Assembly: GCF_017302985.1 (NCBI RefSeq)
Contig: NZ_JAFIMU010000009.1
Span: 589,224-653,223 of the forward strand
Length of the DNA: 64,000 nucleotides
DNA from: Corallococcus macrosporus
GTDB lineage: Bacteria; Myxococcota; Myxococcia; Myxococcales; Myxococcaceae
Direction of reading: 5' to 3'
Shown in pieces: positions 25,081 to 33,090 of the stretch. Within the stretch, counting starts at the first letter, position 1. Every line of letters starts with the position of its first letter. The position numbers were made by a program, and so were the translations under genes. The notes beneath the pieces were generated by a model. That model saw nothing but the letters and a program-made list of their open reading frames with translations. It did not search any database and was not told where the DNA came from.

Positions 25081-26550
25081 TTAAAGGGCCTTCCACGCCA
25101 GCAAAAGCTTTGAAGCAACTTCTGTGGTGATGAGCGGCAGCACGCCCCCTCCGCCCACGATGTTGACGATCTCCGACATGGACCCACGGCATACCCCGCC
25201 CCACGCGGGCTGCTTCGCGAGCCCCACGGAGGCATATGCCGAGTAGTCGACGAAGAACGAGGTCGGCAGCACGCTGTTCTGGCCGCAGAGCAGGTGGTCC
25301 TCCGGCTGCGTGTCCACCACCTCCTGCACCACGAAGCCGCCGCCCTGGATGTCCGTGGCGGCGCGCTCGCACAACTGGGCCCACGTCTGGGATTCACCGT
25401 AGGCGCCCTTCACGCGCTCCTCATAGGGTACGGTGCCCACGGAGCGGCCCAGGAAGACGGCCTTGCCGCCGTAGTCCCACGCGCGCTTGAGCACGAAGCG
25501 CGCGGGCTCCTGGGCCACACGCGCCACGATGTCGTCCACCATCGCGCCGTCGGGGCCCACGCCGGGCCCGTGGCGGAAGGGACGCGTCCACGGCACCGCC
25601 GCGCGCACCGCCTCCAGCTCCTCGGGCGTGAGGCCCGCGCGTTCGGCGAGCGCCGCGTCCGTCACCGCCTGCGACAGCAGCGCGAACGTCGTCTTCACCT
25701 CCACCTGGGAGGCGGGCGGGTTGAGGAACACGGCCTTCTTGCCGGGAACGACGCCCAGGAAGTCCTCCACCCAGGGCGCGGGGTTCTGCTCCAGCCGGCG
25801 CACGAAGAGGTGGCGGTAGACCAGGTCGTACTTCTTGCCGTTCACCGTGAACGCGTCGTCTCCGGACACGTCCTCCGGGTGCACGATGTCCGCGTCCGCG
25901 CCGAACTCGCGGAAGCGCTCGCACAGCCAGCGCAGCTCCGTCACCTGCGCGTCGTTCTTGCGGCACAAGAGCGCCACCGTGTCCGGCATCTTCCCGTCGC
26001 GCTCGGCCGCGTAGCCGTCCAGCAGCGCGCGGTAGAGCGCCAGCGCGTTGTTGCCGTTGAGGGTGAGCAGCGACGCGAGCGCCTTCTCCGGGTAGCGCAC
26101 GTGCCGCGCCACCACTTCGATGAAGGTGCGCGCCGCGATGTCCGAATACCCCTGCATGGCCGGGATGGTGGCGTTGACCTCCAGCGCCCAGGGCTGACTT
26201 CCGGACACGAAGTAGTCCACGCGCGTGGTGACGAGCTTGCGGCTCGCCTCCCAGGTGGCTTGCGCCAGGCGGCGCTCCAGCGGCGACAGCGCGCCCAGCA
26301 GGACCTCGGCGTCCGGGCCGCCCAGCATGGCGCGCGCCATCTTCATCGTTGCGGAGGCCAGCTTCGCGGACAGCAGCGCGCGGCGTTTGATCTCCTCCGC
26401 GTCCAGGATGACGGGCGTGGCGGTGATGGGGATGGGCTGGGTGCTGCCATCCGGCTTCGTCACCGCGAGGCCGCGCTGATAGGCGGTCTTCGCCAGCTCC
26501 GGTCCGAAATAGTGTGCCTGCCTGCGCAGGACATCCATGAGCTCGTGCAC
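25081..26550 (-). CDS. ATP-grasp-like hypothetical protein
   Basis: A 489-residue soluble protein. It is not confidently assigned, but it has features of an ATP-grasp/glutathione-synthetase-like enzyme. These are VDYFVSGSQPWALEVNATIPAMQGYSD, the ATP-binding-like FVLKRAWDYGGKAVFLGRSVG, and GGGFVVQEVVDTQ, where ATP-grasp enzymes place their adenine-contacting strand. The C-terminus NIVGGGGVLPLITTEV is glycine-rich. If this is right it joins a carboxylate to an amine or thiol using ATP. The start could be GTG 26550 or the ATG four codons later; neither has a clear ribosome binding site. Proteins of this type recur in myxobacteria without a known function. Confidence 0.7.
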   Translation of the reverse strand: MHELMDVLRRQAHYFGPELAKTAYQRGLAVTKPDGSTQPIPITATPVILDAEEIKRRALLSAKLASATMKMARAMLGGPDAEVLLGALSPLERRLAQATWEASRKLVTTRVDYFVSGSQPWALEVNATIPAMQGYSDIAARTFIEVVARHVRYPEKALASLLTLNGNNALALYRALLDGYAAERDGKMPDTVALLCRKNDAQVTELRWLCERFREFGADADIVHPEDVSGDDAFTVNGKKYDLVYRHLFVRRLEQNPAPWVEDFLGVVPGKKAVFLNPPASQVEVKTTFALLSQAVTDAALAERAGLTPEELEAVRAAVPWTRPFRHGPGVGPDGAMVDDIVARVAQEPARFVLKRAWDYGGKAVFLGRSVGTVPYEERVKGAYGESQTWAQLCERAATDIQGGGFVVQEVVDTQPEDHLLCGQNSVLPTSFFVDYSAYASVGLAKQPAWGGVCRGSMSEIVNIVGGGGVLPLITTEVASKLLLAWKAL

Positions 26551-26686
26551 GCGCGGAACCTACGACCCCAGGGGCTCGTGGGTCCACAACCCGCGACCCC
26601 GGCCGCTGTTCCCGGAGGCCCGCCCACTCGCCCTCCGGCCCGGGTCCGCTCCGTTCCCGGCTTGCACCGGGGCGGTCAGGTCGCTT

Positions 26687-26706
26687 AAAACAACTCAGTT
26701 GCTTTT
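26687..26706 (+). promoter_or_regulatory. AT-rich inverted repeat before the His/Cys-rich gene
   Basis: AAAACAACTCAGTTGCTTTT is a near-perfect inverted repeat (CAACT-C-AGTTG core flanked by A and T runs), standing out in very GC-rich DNA 9 bases before GTG 26716. A related AAAACAAC...GTT sequence occurs on the minus strand at 36941-36965, before the paralogous gene. It may be a metal-responsive operator. Confidence 0.4.
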
Positions 26707-26715
26707 CGAGACCGA

Positions 26716-27159
26716 GTGGACGTGAGCCGCCTCCGACCCCAGCTCAGCATCCGTCACCCCCTGCCGCGCCTGCTGGCGCTGCCGTGGGTGCTCGTGTGCG
26801 TGCTGGTGTATGTGGGCAGCGTGCTCCACTTCGCGCTCGTGCAGCACACCACGTGCCTGGAGCACGGGGACGTGATGCACGTGAGCGAGGCCTCGCACGA
26901 CGGGCCGTTGGAGGAGGCGCTCTCCTTCGACGATGCGCGCGTCGCGAAGGCGCCGGCATCGAAGGCCACGCCCCACGGCGCGGAGGCCCACTGCCACCAC
27001 GCCTTCTTGCGCCGCGAGGCCCCGCCTCCGGCCGAGTCCGCGCCCGTCGTGGCCGCGGTCTCCACGCGCTCCAGCCCGGCGCTGGCGGTGTTCCGCTTCC
27101 ACGCGGCCCCCGTCGCGCTGTTGAGGCTCGCGCCCAAGTTGTCGCCGCCACGCGTCTGA
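26716..27159 (+). CDS. Small membrane-anchored His/Cys-rich protein, paralogue of 36386-36805
   Basis: A 147-residue protein with one N-terminal hydrophobic helix (LLALPWVLVCVLVYVGSVLHFALV) and a His/Cys-rich outer part. It carries LHFALVQHTTCLEH, which fits the pattern LHx5Hx2Cx2H exactly as in the protein at 36386-36805. A second cluster is AEAHCHHAF, and both proteins end in nearly the same tail (APKLSPP here). Metal binding outside the inner membrane is likely, and the paralogue heads a zinc-type uptake operon. The start is GTG 26716 or the GTG two codons later. An inverted repeat lies just upstream. No named family is recognised. Confidence 0.7.
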   Translation: MDVSRLRPQLSIRHPLPRLLALPWVLVCVLVYVGSVLHFALVQHTTCLEHGDVMHVSEASHDGPLEEALSFDDARVAKAPASKATPHGAEAHCHHAFLRREAPPPAESAPVVAAVSTRSSPALAVFRFHAAPVALLRLAPKLSPPRV

Positions 27160-27451
27160 TCTCCGCCGTCGAAGCCCGCCGTCCCTTGAGCCCCAGGTGC
27201 GTCCTGGACATGGGATGCGTCGTGGCCACCGGAGTCCGGGGCGTGCGCGTTCCCGTTCGCTGAACTGAACGGATCCGCCGCACGCGCACGGAACGCTCCG
27301 GGCCATGCACAGGCGCGCGCTTCGTGCCGCGGTCCCTCCTTCCAGTCCTGCCTGTCCCTTCGCGGTCCCTCCCATTCCGGGAGCGGTGCGCGTGGGGGCC
27401 GGGTGGCTGGAGTTCCCGCAGTCCATCCCTCGTGTCCCTGGAGTCACCGTC

Positions 27452-27946
27452 ATGAAGAAGAAGCTTCTGTCCGCCCTGCTGCTGTCCACCGCCCTCCTCG
27501 CCGCCGGCTGCGGTGGCGACGACGAAGAGGAGGCCCACGTCGACGAGGAGGGCTGCGAGCACCTGCAGGAAGGCCCCGCCGTCAACGTCACCGCCGCCGT
27601 CAGCGGCGCGGGCCCGGCCGTGAGCAACGACCACAAGCGCTACGACATCGCGCTGGTGGACGTGGCTGGCGGAAAGGGCGGCGCGGTGTCCTTCGCCGTC
27701 TCCGAGGCCACCGACTACGTCCTCTACGCCAGCGCCCCGGTGCCGGTGAAGGTCACCAACGGCAGCGGCGCGACGGTGGAGTTCGAGGAGAGCGCCACCA
27801 GCTCCACGCTCTGCACGGACATCCAGGGCCGCTACGTCGTGCCGCTCACCGTGGGCACGCACACGCTGACCTTCGGCCCGTCGACCCTCTCCTCCGTGTC
27901 GCTCGTCATCGAGGAGTCCGGCGAGCACGACCACGACCACGAGTAG
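27452..27946 (+). CDS. Small lipoprotein with His-rich tail
   Basis: A 164-residue lipoprotein, ATG 27452 with GGAG in front, lipobox LLAAGC (Cys20). The mature N-terminus is very acidic (DDEEEAHVDEEGCEH). The body is beta-rich (YDIALVDVAGGKGGAVSFAV) and the C-terminus is HDHDHE, a likely divalent-metal-binding tail. Together with the His/Cys-rich gene upstream this points to zinc or another transition metal handled in the cell envelope. The 292 bases between these genes hold no clear gene; frames there lack start signals. I do not recognise a family. Confidence 0.75.
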   Translation: MKKKLLSALLLSTALLAAGCGGDDEEEAHVDEEGCEHLQEGPAVNVTAAVSGAGPAVSNDHKRYDIALVDVAGGKGGAVSFAVSEATDYVLYASAPVPVKVTNGSGATVEFEESATSSTLCTDIQGRYVVPLTVGTHTLTFGPSTLSSVSLVIEESGEHDHDHE

Positions 27947-27985
27947 CCACCCCTTTCTCTTCCCCCCTTTCACAGGAGCCCGCTC

Positions 27986-28369
27986 ATGGGTGCCTTCCAG
28001 CAGTTCCTCGACAGTCAGAAGATCTCCCCCGCGGCGTTGCTGCGCCGCTCCCAGCAGCTCGAAGCGCACACGGCGGAGGACCGCGTCCTCAAGCGCAAGC
28101 GCTCCACGCGCCGCCGTGACAAGGAGCAGCAGCAGAAGCCGTACGCGGAGGTGGGCCTGGGCAAGCCGCGCAGCGGCCGGGGCCTGAGCGAGCAGCAGCT
28201 CAACGCCGCGCGCGAGGACAAGCCGCTGTCTCCGCGCGTGCGCGCCAAGCTGGTGCGCGCCGTCAACGCGGTGATCAGCAAGGGCGGCGGCAGCGCCGTG
28301 GACGCGAAGGCGCTCTTCGGCGACGTGCCCGCGCGCGTGGGTCCCACCGTGAAGAAGGCCGCTTCCTAG
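27986..28369 (+). CDS. Hypothetical basic protein, 127 aa
   Basis: A small, very basic cytoplasmic protein with AGGAG before ATG 27986. Residues 1-30 look like a helix-turn region (FQQFLDSQKISPAALLRRSQQLE), followed by a Lys/Arg-rich stretch (LKRKRSTRRRDKEQQQK). The middle GLGKPRSGRGLSEQQLNAARED and the C-terminal VRAKLVRAVNAVISKGGG suggest two short helical parts. A nucleic-acid-binding role is possible from charge alone. No family is recognised. It lies 39 bases after the His-tailed lipoprotein gene and 18 bases before the next gene, so the three may share a transcript. Confidence 0.68.
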   Translation: MGAFQQFLDSQKISPAALLRRSQQLEAHTAEDRVLKRKRSTRRRDKEQQQKPYAEVGLGKPRSGRGLSEQQLNAAREDKPLSPRVRAKLVRAVNAVISKGGGSAVDAKALFGDVPARVGPTVKKAAS

Positions 28370-28387
28370 CGAGGCCCGAGGCGCCCC

Positions 28388-28999
28388 ATGTCCAAGGTCT
28401 CTTCGGGTGGTTCGGGTTCCCTGCTTCCCTGCGACGTGCGCCGCGACGGCGACCGTCTGTTCGACGTGGCCATGTGGTGCCTGGGCCAGGACGTGCGTTG
28501 CCCGGACGGCAACGTGCTGCTCCGGCACGGCCTGGTGCGCGAGGCGCGTCCGCCGGGTGTGGAGGGGCAGAGCGCGTACCAGGGGAGGCTTCAGGACGGG
28601 GGGCGCCTCACGCTGTGGGGCTTCGGCGCGCTGTGCGAGGCGTGCGGCGGCGCCATCTTCGTGCCGCGTGACGGCTTCGTGCCCCGGTGGGTGGAGGGCG
28701 CGCGCGGCAAGGCCTTCCGCGTGGAGGACGTGGGCGTCCGGCGGGACGCGGCCACGGGGCCGGAGCGCAGGGCGGCGCGGGCGGGGCTCGCGCTGCTGGC
28801 GGACTGGCTGGCGGAGTACGAGGCGTGGGTGGCCCGCGACGTGGGCCTGGCCTGGCGGCGCGAGTGCCTGGCGGCGCGGCGCAAGGCGTCCCCCATCCCC
28901 GCGGAAGAGCTGTCCACCGCCTGGAGGCGGCTGGCCGTGCGCGTGCGCGCGACCGACGCCTCGGTGCAACACCATGTCGCTCCGATGCACGGAGCGTGA
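28388..28999 (+). CDS. Hypothetical protein with CxxC motif, 203 aa
   Basis: A soluble protein that I do not recognise. The N-terminal half has DVRRDGDRLFDVAMWCLGQDVRCPDGNVLLRHGLVREARPP and then LWGFGALCEACGGAIFVPRDGF, where the CxxC may bind zinc. The C-terminal half is helical and rich in Arg, Ala and Trp (LLADWLAEYEAWVARDVGLAWRRECLA). ATG 28388 is only 18 bases after the preceding gene and 10 bases separate its stop from the TPR gene, so it is probably part of the same transcript. Confidence 0.65.
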   Translation: MSKVSSGGSGSLLPCDVRRDGDRLFDVAMWCLGQDVRCPDGNVLLRHGLVREARPPGVEGQSAYQGRLQDGGRLTLWGFGALCEACGGAIFVPRDGFVPRWVEGARGKAFRVEDVGVRRDAATGPERRAARAGLALLADWLAEYEAWVARDVGLAWRRECLAARRKASPIPAEELSTAWRRLAVRVRATDASVQHHVAPMHGA

Positions 29000-29009
29000 G
29001 GAGGACATC

Positions 29010-30764
29010 ATGCTGGCACGTCTGTTCCGAGCCGATGCACCGTCCGTCCATGCCCACCTCGCGTGGGAGGACCTGCCGGATGAAGCCCTTCCCACGCCGC
29101 CGCTGCGAGACGGGCTGGGAGAGGCCCACCTGCCCGTGTCGACGCGGGTGCCCCTGGCCCAGGCGTACTTTGATCAGGGCCTGCGCCTCTTGCACCTGGG
29201 CTGGGCGCTGGAGGCCCGGCGCGCCTTCGCGGAGGCCGCGCGTCAGGACCCATCGCTCGCCATGGCGTGGTGGGGGCTCGCGCTCGCCCGGGGCGTGGGG
29301 CAGCGCTTCACCGCGGACCGCGCGGAGGCCATCCGCAAGGCGCTGACGCTGGCCGAAGGGGCCACGGACCTGGAGCAGCGGCTGGTCGTCGCGGCCAGCC
29401 TCCTCGCGGACAAGGGCCCCGCCAACGGCAGGCATGCCTTCGTGCGGGAGATGGAGAGCCTCATCGACCGCTTCCCGCAGGAGCCCGAGCCGCGCCTGCT
29501 GCTCGCGGGCTTCCTGCTGGACGGCTACGAATCCGACGGGCGTCCCGGGCAGGGGCAGCCGTACGCGCAGATGCTGCTGCGCGACCTGTTGCGCACGCAC
29601 CCGAATCACGCGGGCGTGCACGTGGCCTGGGTGCAGGCGTGGCTGCCCAGTTCCCGGCCGGAGACGGCGCTGGAGAGCGCGGAGCGGCTTCCCTTGCTCG
29701 TGCCCGCTGGCAGCCCCGCGCTGCTCGCCGCCGGACGGCTGCTCCTGCGCATGGGCCGGGCGGCGGAGGCGAACCGCATCCTGGAGACCGCGGTGACGGC
29801 GGACGACGCGTACGTCGCGCGGGAGTCACTGCCGCTGGAGGTGGCGCCGAGCGCGGACGCCGCCTTGCGCCTGCTCAGCGAGGCCTGCGTGGAGGTGGGG
29901 CAGTACCGGGGCGCACAGGCCTGGGCGCGCAAGCTGCGTCAGCGCGTGGAGGCCTCGGGAGGACAGCCGCAGGCGGTGCTCTTCGCCGCCACCACGCTCG
30001 TCGCCGCGCACCTGCGCTTCGGCTTCAGCCGCGCGGCGGCGGAGGTCCCCATGGAGCTGGGCGACAGCGCCACGGTCGCGGAGGCCGGACTGCGCGATGG
30101 CGTGCGCCTGTACGCGCGAGGCGTCTGCGCGCTGGAGACAGGGCGGCTCGGCGACGTGGAGCGCGCGTGTGGAACGCTGGACGCGCTGGTGCTCACCCTG
30201 TCGGAGGCGCCGCGTTCCGAAGGCCGTGCCCTGTGCCCCCGCGACGTGGCGCGCACGGTGGAGGTCGCCGCGCAGGAGCTGCGAGGCACTCTGGATGCGC
30301 GCCGGGGAGACTCCGGCCGCGCGGAGGCCACGCTCACGCGAGCGCTGCGCCTGGAGCGACGGCTGCGTCCGGTGGGCCCGGCGCTCTTCTGCCGTCCGCC
30401 CCGTGAGACGCTGGCCCGCGTGCGCCTGCGCTCCGGCCGCGAGGAGAAGGCCCTGGAGCTGGCGCTGGAGCGGGCAGGGGAGCGGCCTGGCTGCGGCCAC
30501 TGCATGCTGCTGGTGGCGGAGGCCCACGTCGCCTGCGAGTGCATGTCCGAGGCGGCTCATGACTTCGCCGTGGTGCTGGACCTGTGGCGCGACGCGGATC
30601 CGCACCTGCCGGGCCTGCAACGCGCGCGAGGCTTCTCGGCCCATCGGGCAGGCCGGGGCCGCGCCGCGCTCCGGCGGGTGCCCGACGCTCCGGTGGACAC
30701 CGCGCCCCCACCTCGGGGCGGGCCCAAGGGTACGGAACCCACCTGGACCGTTCACGGCCGCTGA
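29010..30764 (+). CDS. Tetratricopeptide-repeat protein, 584 aa
   Basis: A large soluble helical protein with TPR features. The clearest unit is near the start, LAQAYFDQGLRLLHLGWALEARRAFAEAARQDPSLAMAWWGLALARG. Further helical pairs follow, such as ALLAAGRLLLRMGRAAEANRILETAV. ATG 29010 is preceded by GGAGG at good spacing; the same frame upstream overlaps the previous gene and is not coding. Two late cysteine-containing segments (GCGHCMLL, HVACECMSEA) are unusual for a TPR protein. TPR proteins scaffold complexes; the partner here is unknown. Confidence 0.8.
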   Translation: MLARLFRADAPSVHAHLAWEDLPDEALPTPPLRDGLGEAHLPVSTRVPLAQAYFDQGLRLLHLGWALEARRAFAEAARQDPSLAMAWWGLALARGVGQRFTADRAEAIRKALTLAEGATDLEQRLVVAASLLADKGPANGRHAFVREMESLIDRFPQEPEPRLLLAGFLLDGYESDGRPGQGQPYAQMLLRDLLRTHPNHAGVHVAWVQAWLPSSRPETALESAERLPLLVPAGSPALLAAGRLLLRMGRAAEANRILETAVTADDAYVARESLPLEVAPSADAALRLLSEACVEVGQYRGAQAWARKLRQRVEASGGQPQAVLFAATTLVAAHLRFGFSRAAAEVPMELGDSATVAEAGLRDGVRLYARGVCALETGRLGDVERACGTLDALVLTLSEAPRSEGRALCPRDVARTVEVAAQELRGTLDARRGDSGRAEATLTRALRLERRLRPVGPALFCRPPRETLARVRLRSGREEKALELALERAGERPGCGHCMLLVAEAHVACECMSEAAHDFAVVLDLWRDADPHLPGLQRARGFSAHRAGRGRAALRRVPDAPVDTAPPPRGGPKGTEPTWTVHGR

Positions 30765-30837
30765 GCGCCCACGCCGCCGCGCTTGACGGGAGGCGCGGCG
30801 TTCGTGTCACTAGGGGCCATCCTCCAAGGAGCCGCCC

Positions 30838-31386
30838 ATGCCGTCATTCCGCCTGAAGCCCGAGCAGGCCGCGCTGCTCGTCGTCGACATCCAGGAGCGC
30901 CTGTGCGCCGCGATGGACCGCGACGCCCTGGACCGCATGCTCGCGCGCACCGGCGCCGCCGTCGAAGGCGCGCGGGCCCTGGGCCTGCCCGTCATCGTCA
31001 CGGAGCAGTACCCGCAGGGGCTGGGCCGCACGCACTCGCTGCTCAAGCTGCGCCTGGGGGAGTTCAAGCCGCTGGAGAAGATCGAGTTCTCCGCCGCCAC
31101 GCCGGACGTGCTCGCCGTGCTGGGGGACCGCAAGCAGGTGCTCATCACCGGCATGGAGACGCACATCTGCGTCTTCCAGACGGCGCGCGACCTGGCGGAC
31201 AGCGGCCGCGAGCCGTGCCTCCTCGCGGACGCCGTGCTGTCCCGCGCGGAGGAGGACCGCCGCGTGGGCCTGGAGCTGTGCCGCGACGCGGGCGCCCGCA
31301 TCCTCACCGTGGAGTCGGCCCTGTTCGACATGCTGGGCCGCGCCGGCACGCCCGAGTTCAAGAAGGTGTCCGCCGCCGTCCGCTGA
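30838..31386 (+). CDS. Isochorismatase-family cysteine hydrolase
   Basis: A 182-residue cytoplasmic hydrolase of the isochorismatase/nicotinamidase superfamily. The catalytic triad can be placed: Asp in LLVVDIQERL, Lys in the FKPLEKIEFSA region, and the nucleophilic Cys in ITGMETHICVFQTARDL. ATG 30838 has AAGGAG upstream. The short form without a cap resembles YcaC-like hydrolases, for which the substrate is usually unknown. It converges on the zinc-type permease gene, with 29 bases between the stops. Confidence 0.9.
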   Translation: MPSFRLKPEQAALLVVDIQERLCAAMDRDALDRMLARTGAAVEGARALGLPVIVTEQYPQGLGRTHSLLKLRLGEFKPLEKIEFSAATPDVLAVLGDRKQVLITGMETHICVFQTARDLADSGREPCLLADAVLSRAEEDRRVGLELCRDAGARILTVESALFDMLGRAGTPEFKKVSAAVR

Positions 31387-31415
31387 AAAAGAGGGACGAC
31401 GGCGGAAGCGGGTGC

Positions 31416-32288
31416 TCACACCCTTCGCTTGAAGGGCACCTGCACCAGGCGCACGAGCATCATCAGCAGCACCAGCATCCCGGACAGGACGGTCTGCGAA
31501 CCGCCCACCGGAAAGTCGTAGAAGTACGCGACCAGGTAGCCGCCCGCGCCCGCGATGCCTCCCAGCACGGTCGCCGTGAAGAACGTCCACGGCAGCCGCA
31601 GGTCCAGCACCAGCGCGGCGATGGCCGACAGCGTGGAGAACGCGAAGACGGGCAGGGCGCCCAGGGCCCGCGCGCACACGCCCACCATGACGCCGATGGA
31701 CACCATCAGCACCGTGTCCAGGAGCTGCACGGGCAGCCCCTGCACGGTGGCGCCGATGCGGTCGAAGCTCACGAAGGTGATGCCCCGGTACCACCACAGG
31801 TGCAGCACCATCAGCACGCCGCCCGCCACCTCCACCGCCAGGAGCTGATCCGGCGTCACCAGCACCGCGGTGCCGAAGAGGATGCCCTGGATGTCGTGCG
31901 CCTCCTGCGCGATGCGGTCACCCACGAGGATGGCCGCGCCGCCCGCGAAGGCGAACGCGCACCCCAGCAGGCTCTCCCGGGACAGCCGCAGCCGGGCGGG
32001 CTCCACCATCAGCAGCAGCGTGGCCGCCACCGACAGCACCACCGCGCCCACCAGCGGATCCACGTGCACGCCCAGGTGGATCTCCGCGAAGAAGGCCAGC
32101 GCCACGCCCAGGCCCGCGGTGTTCGTCACCGCCGCGCTGACGAACACCATGCGCCGGAGCACGACGTAGACGCTGAGGAAGCCCAGCACGCACCCGGCGA
32201 TGAGCGCGCAGAGGATGGGGTCGCGGAACAGCTCCCAGCCCGCCTGGAACTGTTCCCACTTCGAGGGCTCAAGCAGGGTTGTTTCCAC
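31416..32288 (-). CDS. znuB: Metal ABC transporter permease (zinc type)
   Basis: A 290-residue inner-membrane permease of the ABC-3 family that imports Zn, Mn or Fe ions. Eight or nine hydrophobic segments are seen. Family landmarks are GCVLGFLSVYVVLRRMVFVSAAVTNTAGLGVA near the start and LPVFAFSTLSAIAALVLDLR in the second half. The start is taken as GTG 32288, which overlaps the end of the ATPase gene by 20 bases. A longer frame to 32372 lies inside the ATPase gene. It is the last gene of the operon running from 36805. Zinc is inferred from the operon partners rather than from this protein. Confidence 0.88.
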   Translation of the reverse strand: METTLLEPSKWEQFQAGWELFRDPILCALIAGCVLGFLSVYVVLRRMVFVSAAVTNTAGLGVALAFFAEIHLGVHVDPLVGAVVLSVAATLLLMVEPARLRLSRESLLGCAFAFAGGAAILVGDRIAQEAHDIQGILFGTAVLVTPDQLLAVEVAGGVLMVLHLWWYRGITFVSFDRIGATVQGLPVQLLDTVLMVSIGVMVGVCARALGALPVFAFSTLSAIAALVLDLRLPWTFFTATVLGGIAGAGGYLVAYFYDFPVGGSQTVLSGMLVLLMMLVRLVQVPFKRRV

Positions 32289-33090
32289 GGTGGGGTCCCT
32301 GGGGCGCGCTGTGGCAGTAGTCGTCGCCGTACTGGCGGCGGAAGGCGGGGTGGCAGAACACGGTGCGCGCATCGCCCATGACGAAGCAGCGGTGCTCGCG
32401 GTCCACGAAGAGGATGACGTCGGCGTGCTCGGCGGCGACGGACATGTCGTGGCTCACCACCACCACGCCCAGGCCCCGGTCGTGCGCGAGCGCGCACAGC
32501 CGCAGCATCGTCTGCTTCTCCGCCACGGCATCCATCGCGGCGGTGGGCTCGTCCAGCAGCACCACGTCCGCCTCGGTGGCGATGACCCGCGCCAGCAACG
32601 CGCGCTGCTTCTCGCCGCCGGACAGGTCGCGGAAGGGCCGCTTCGCGATGCCGCGCGCGCCCGCCGTGTCGAGCGCCGCCTCCACCTTCTGCCGGTCCGT
32701 CTTGCTGGGGAAGGGGCGCAGGAAGTTCCACCCCGACAGCCGTCCCCAGCCGGTCAGCTCCCGCGCGTGCACCGGCAGGAGCGAGTCGATGGAGGACATC
32801 TGCGGCACGTACGCGCTGCGGATGTTCGGCTCGGCCAGCGTGATGCGGCCGGACACCGGAGGAATCAGCCCCAGCAGCGTCTTGAACCAGGTGCTCTTGC
32901 CGGAGCCGTTGCGGCCCACCACCGCCACGAACTGGCGGCGGCGCACCACCAGGTCCATGGGCGGAAGGATGTCCTTGCCGCCATAGCCGATGACCAGTTG
33001 CTCGCACTTGAGCAGCGGTTCGCCCGGCTCCACGGGCACCGAGGCGCGGTGCCCCCGGTCCAGCTCCGTCTCATGATCACCGTGAGCCAC
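32269..33090 (-). CDS. znuC: Metal ABC transporter ATP-binding protein
   Basis: A 273-residue ATPase driving metal import. It has Walker A GRNGSGKST (59-67), the signature LSGGEKQ (156-162), Walker B VVLLDEP (176-182) and the switch His in VVVSHDM. The first 26 residues extend beyond the usual start and contain three His. ATG 33090 lies within the end of the preceding lipoprotein gene (14-base overlap), which indicates coupled translation. It powers the permease encoded next. Confidence 0.93.
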   Translation of the reverse strand: MAHGDHETELDRGHRASVPVEPGEPLLKCEQLVIGYGGKDILPPMDLVVRRRQFVAVVGRNGSGKSTWFKTLLGLIPPVSGRITLAEPNIRSAYVPQMSSIDSLLPVHARELTGWGRLSGWNFLRPFPSKTDRQKVEAALDTAGARGIAKRPFRDLSGGEKQRALLARVIATEADVVLLDEPTAAMDAVAEKQTMLRLCALAHDRGLGVVVVSHDMSVAAEHADVILFVDREHRCFVMGDARTVFCHPAFRRQYGDDYCHSAPQGPHRGNNPA

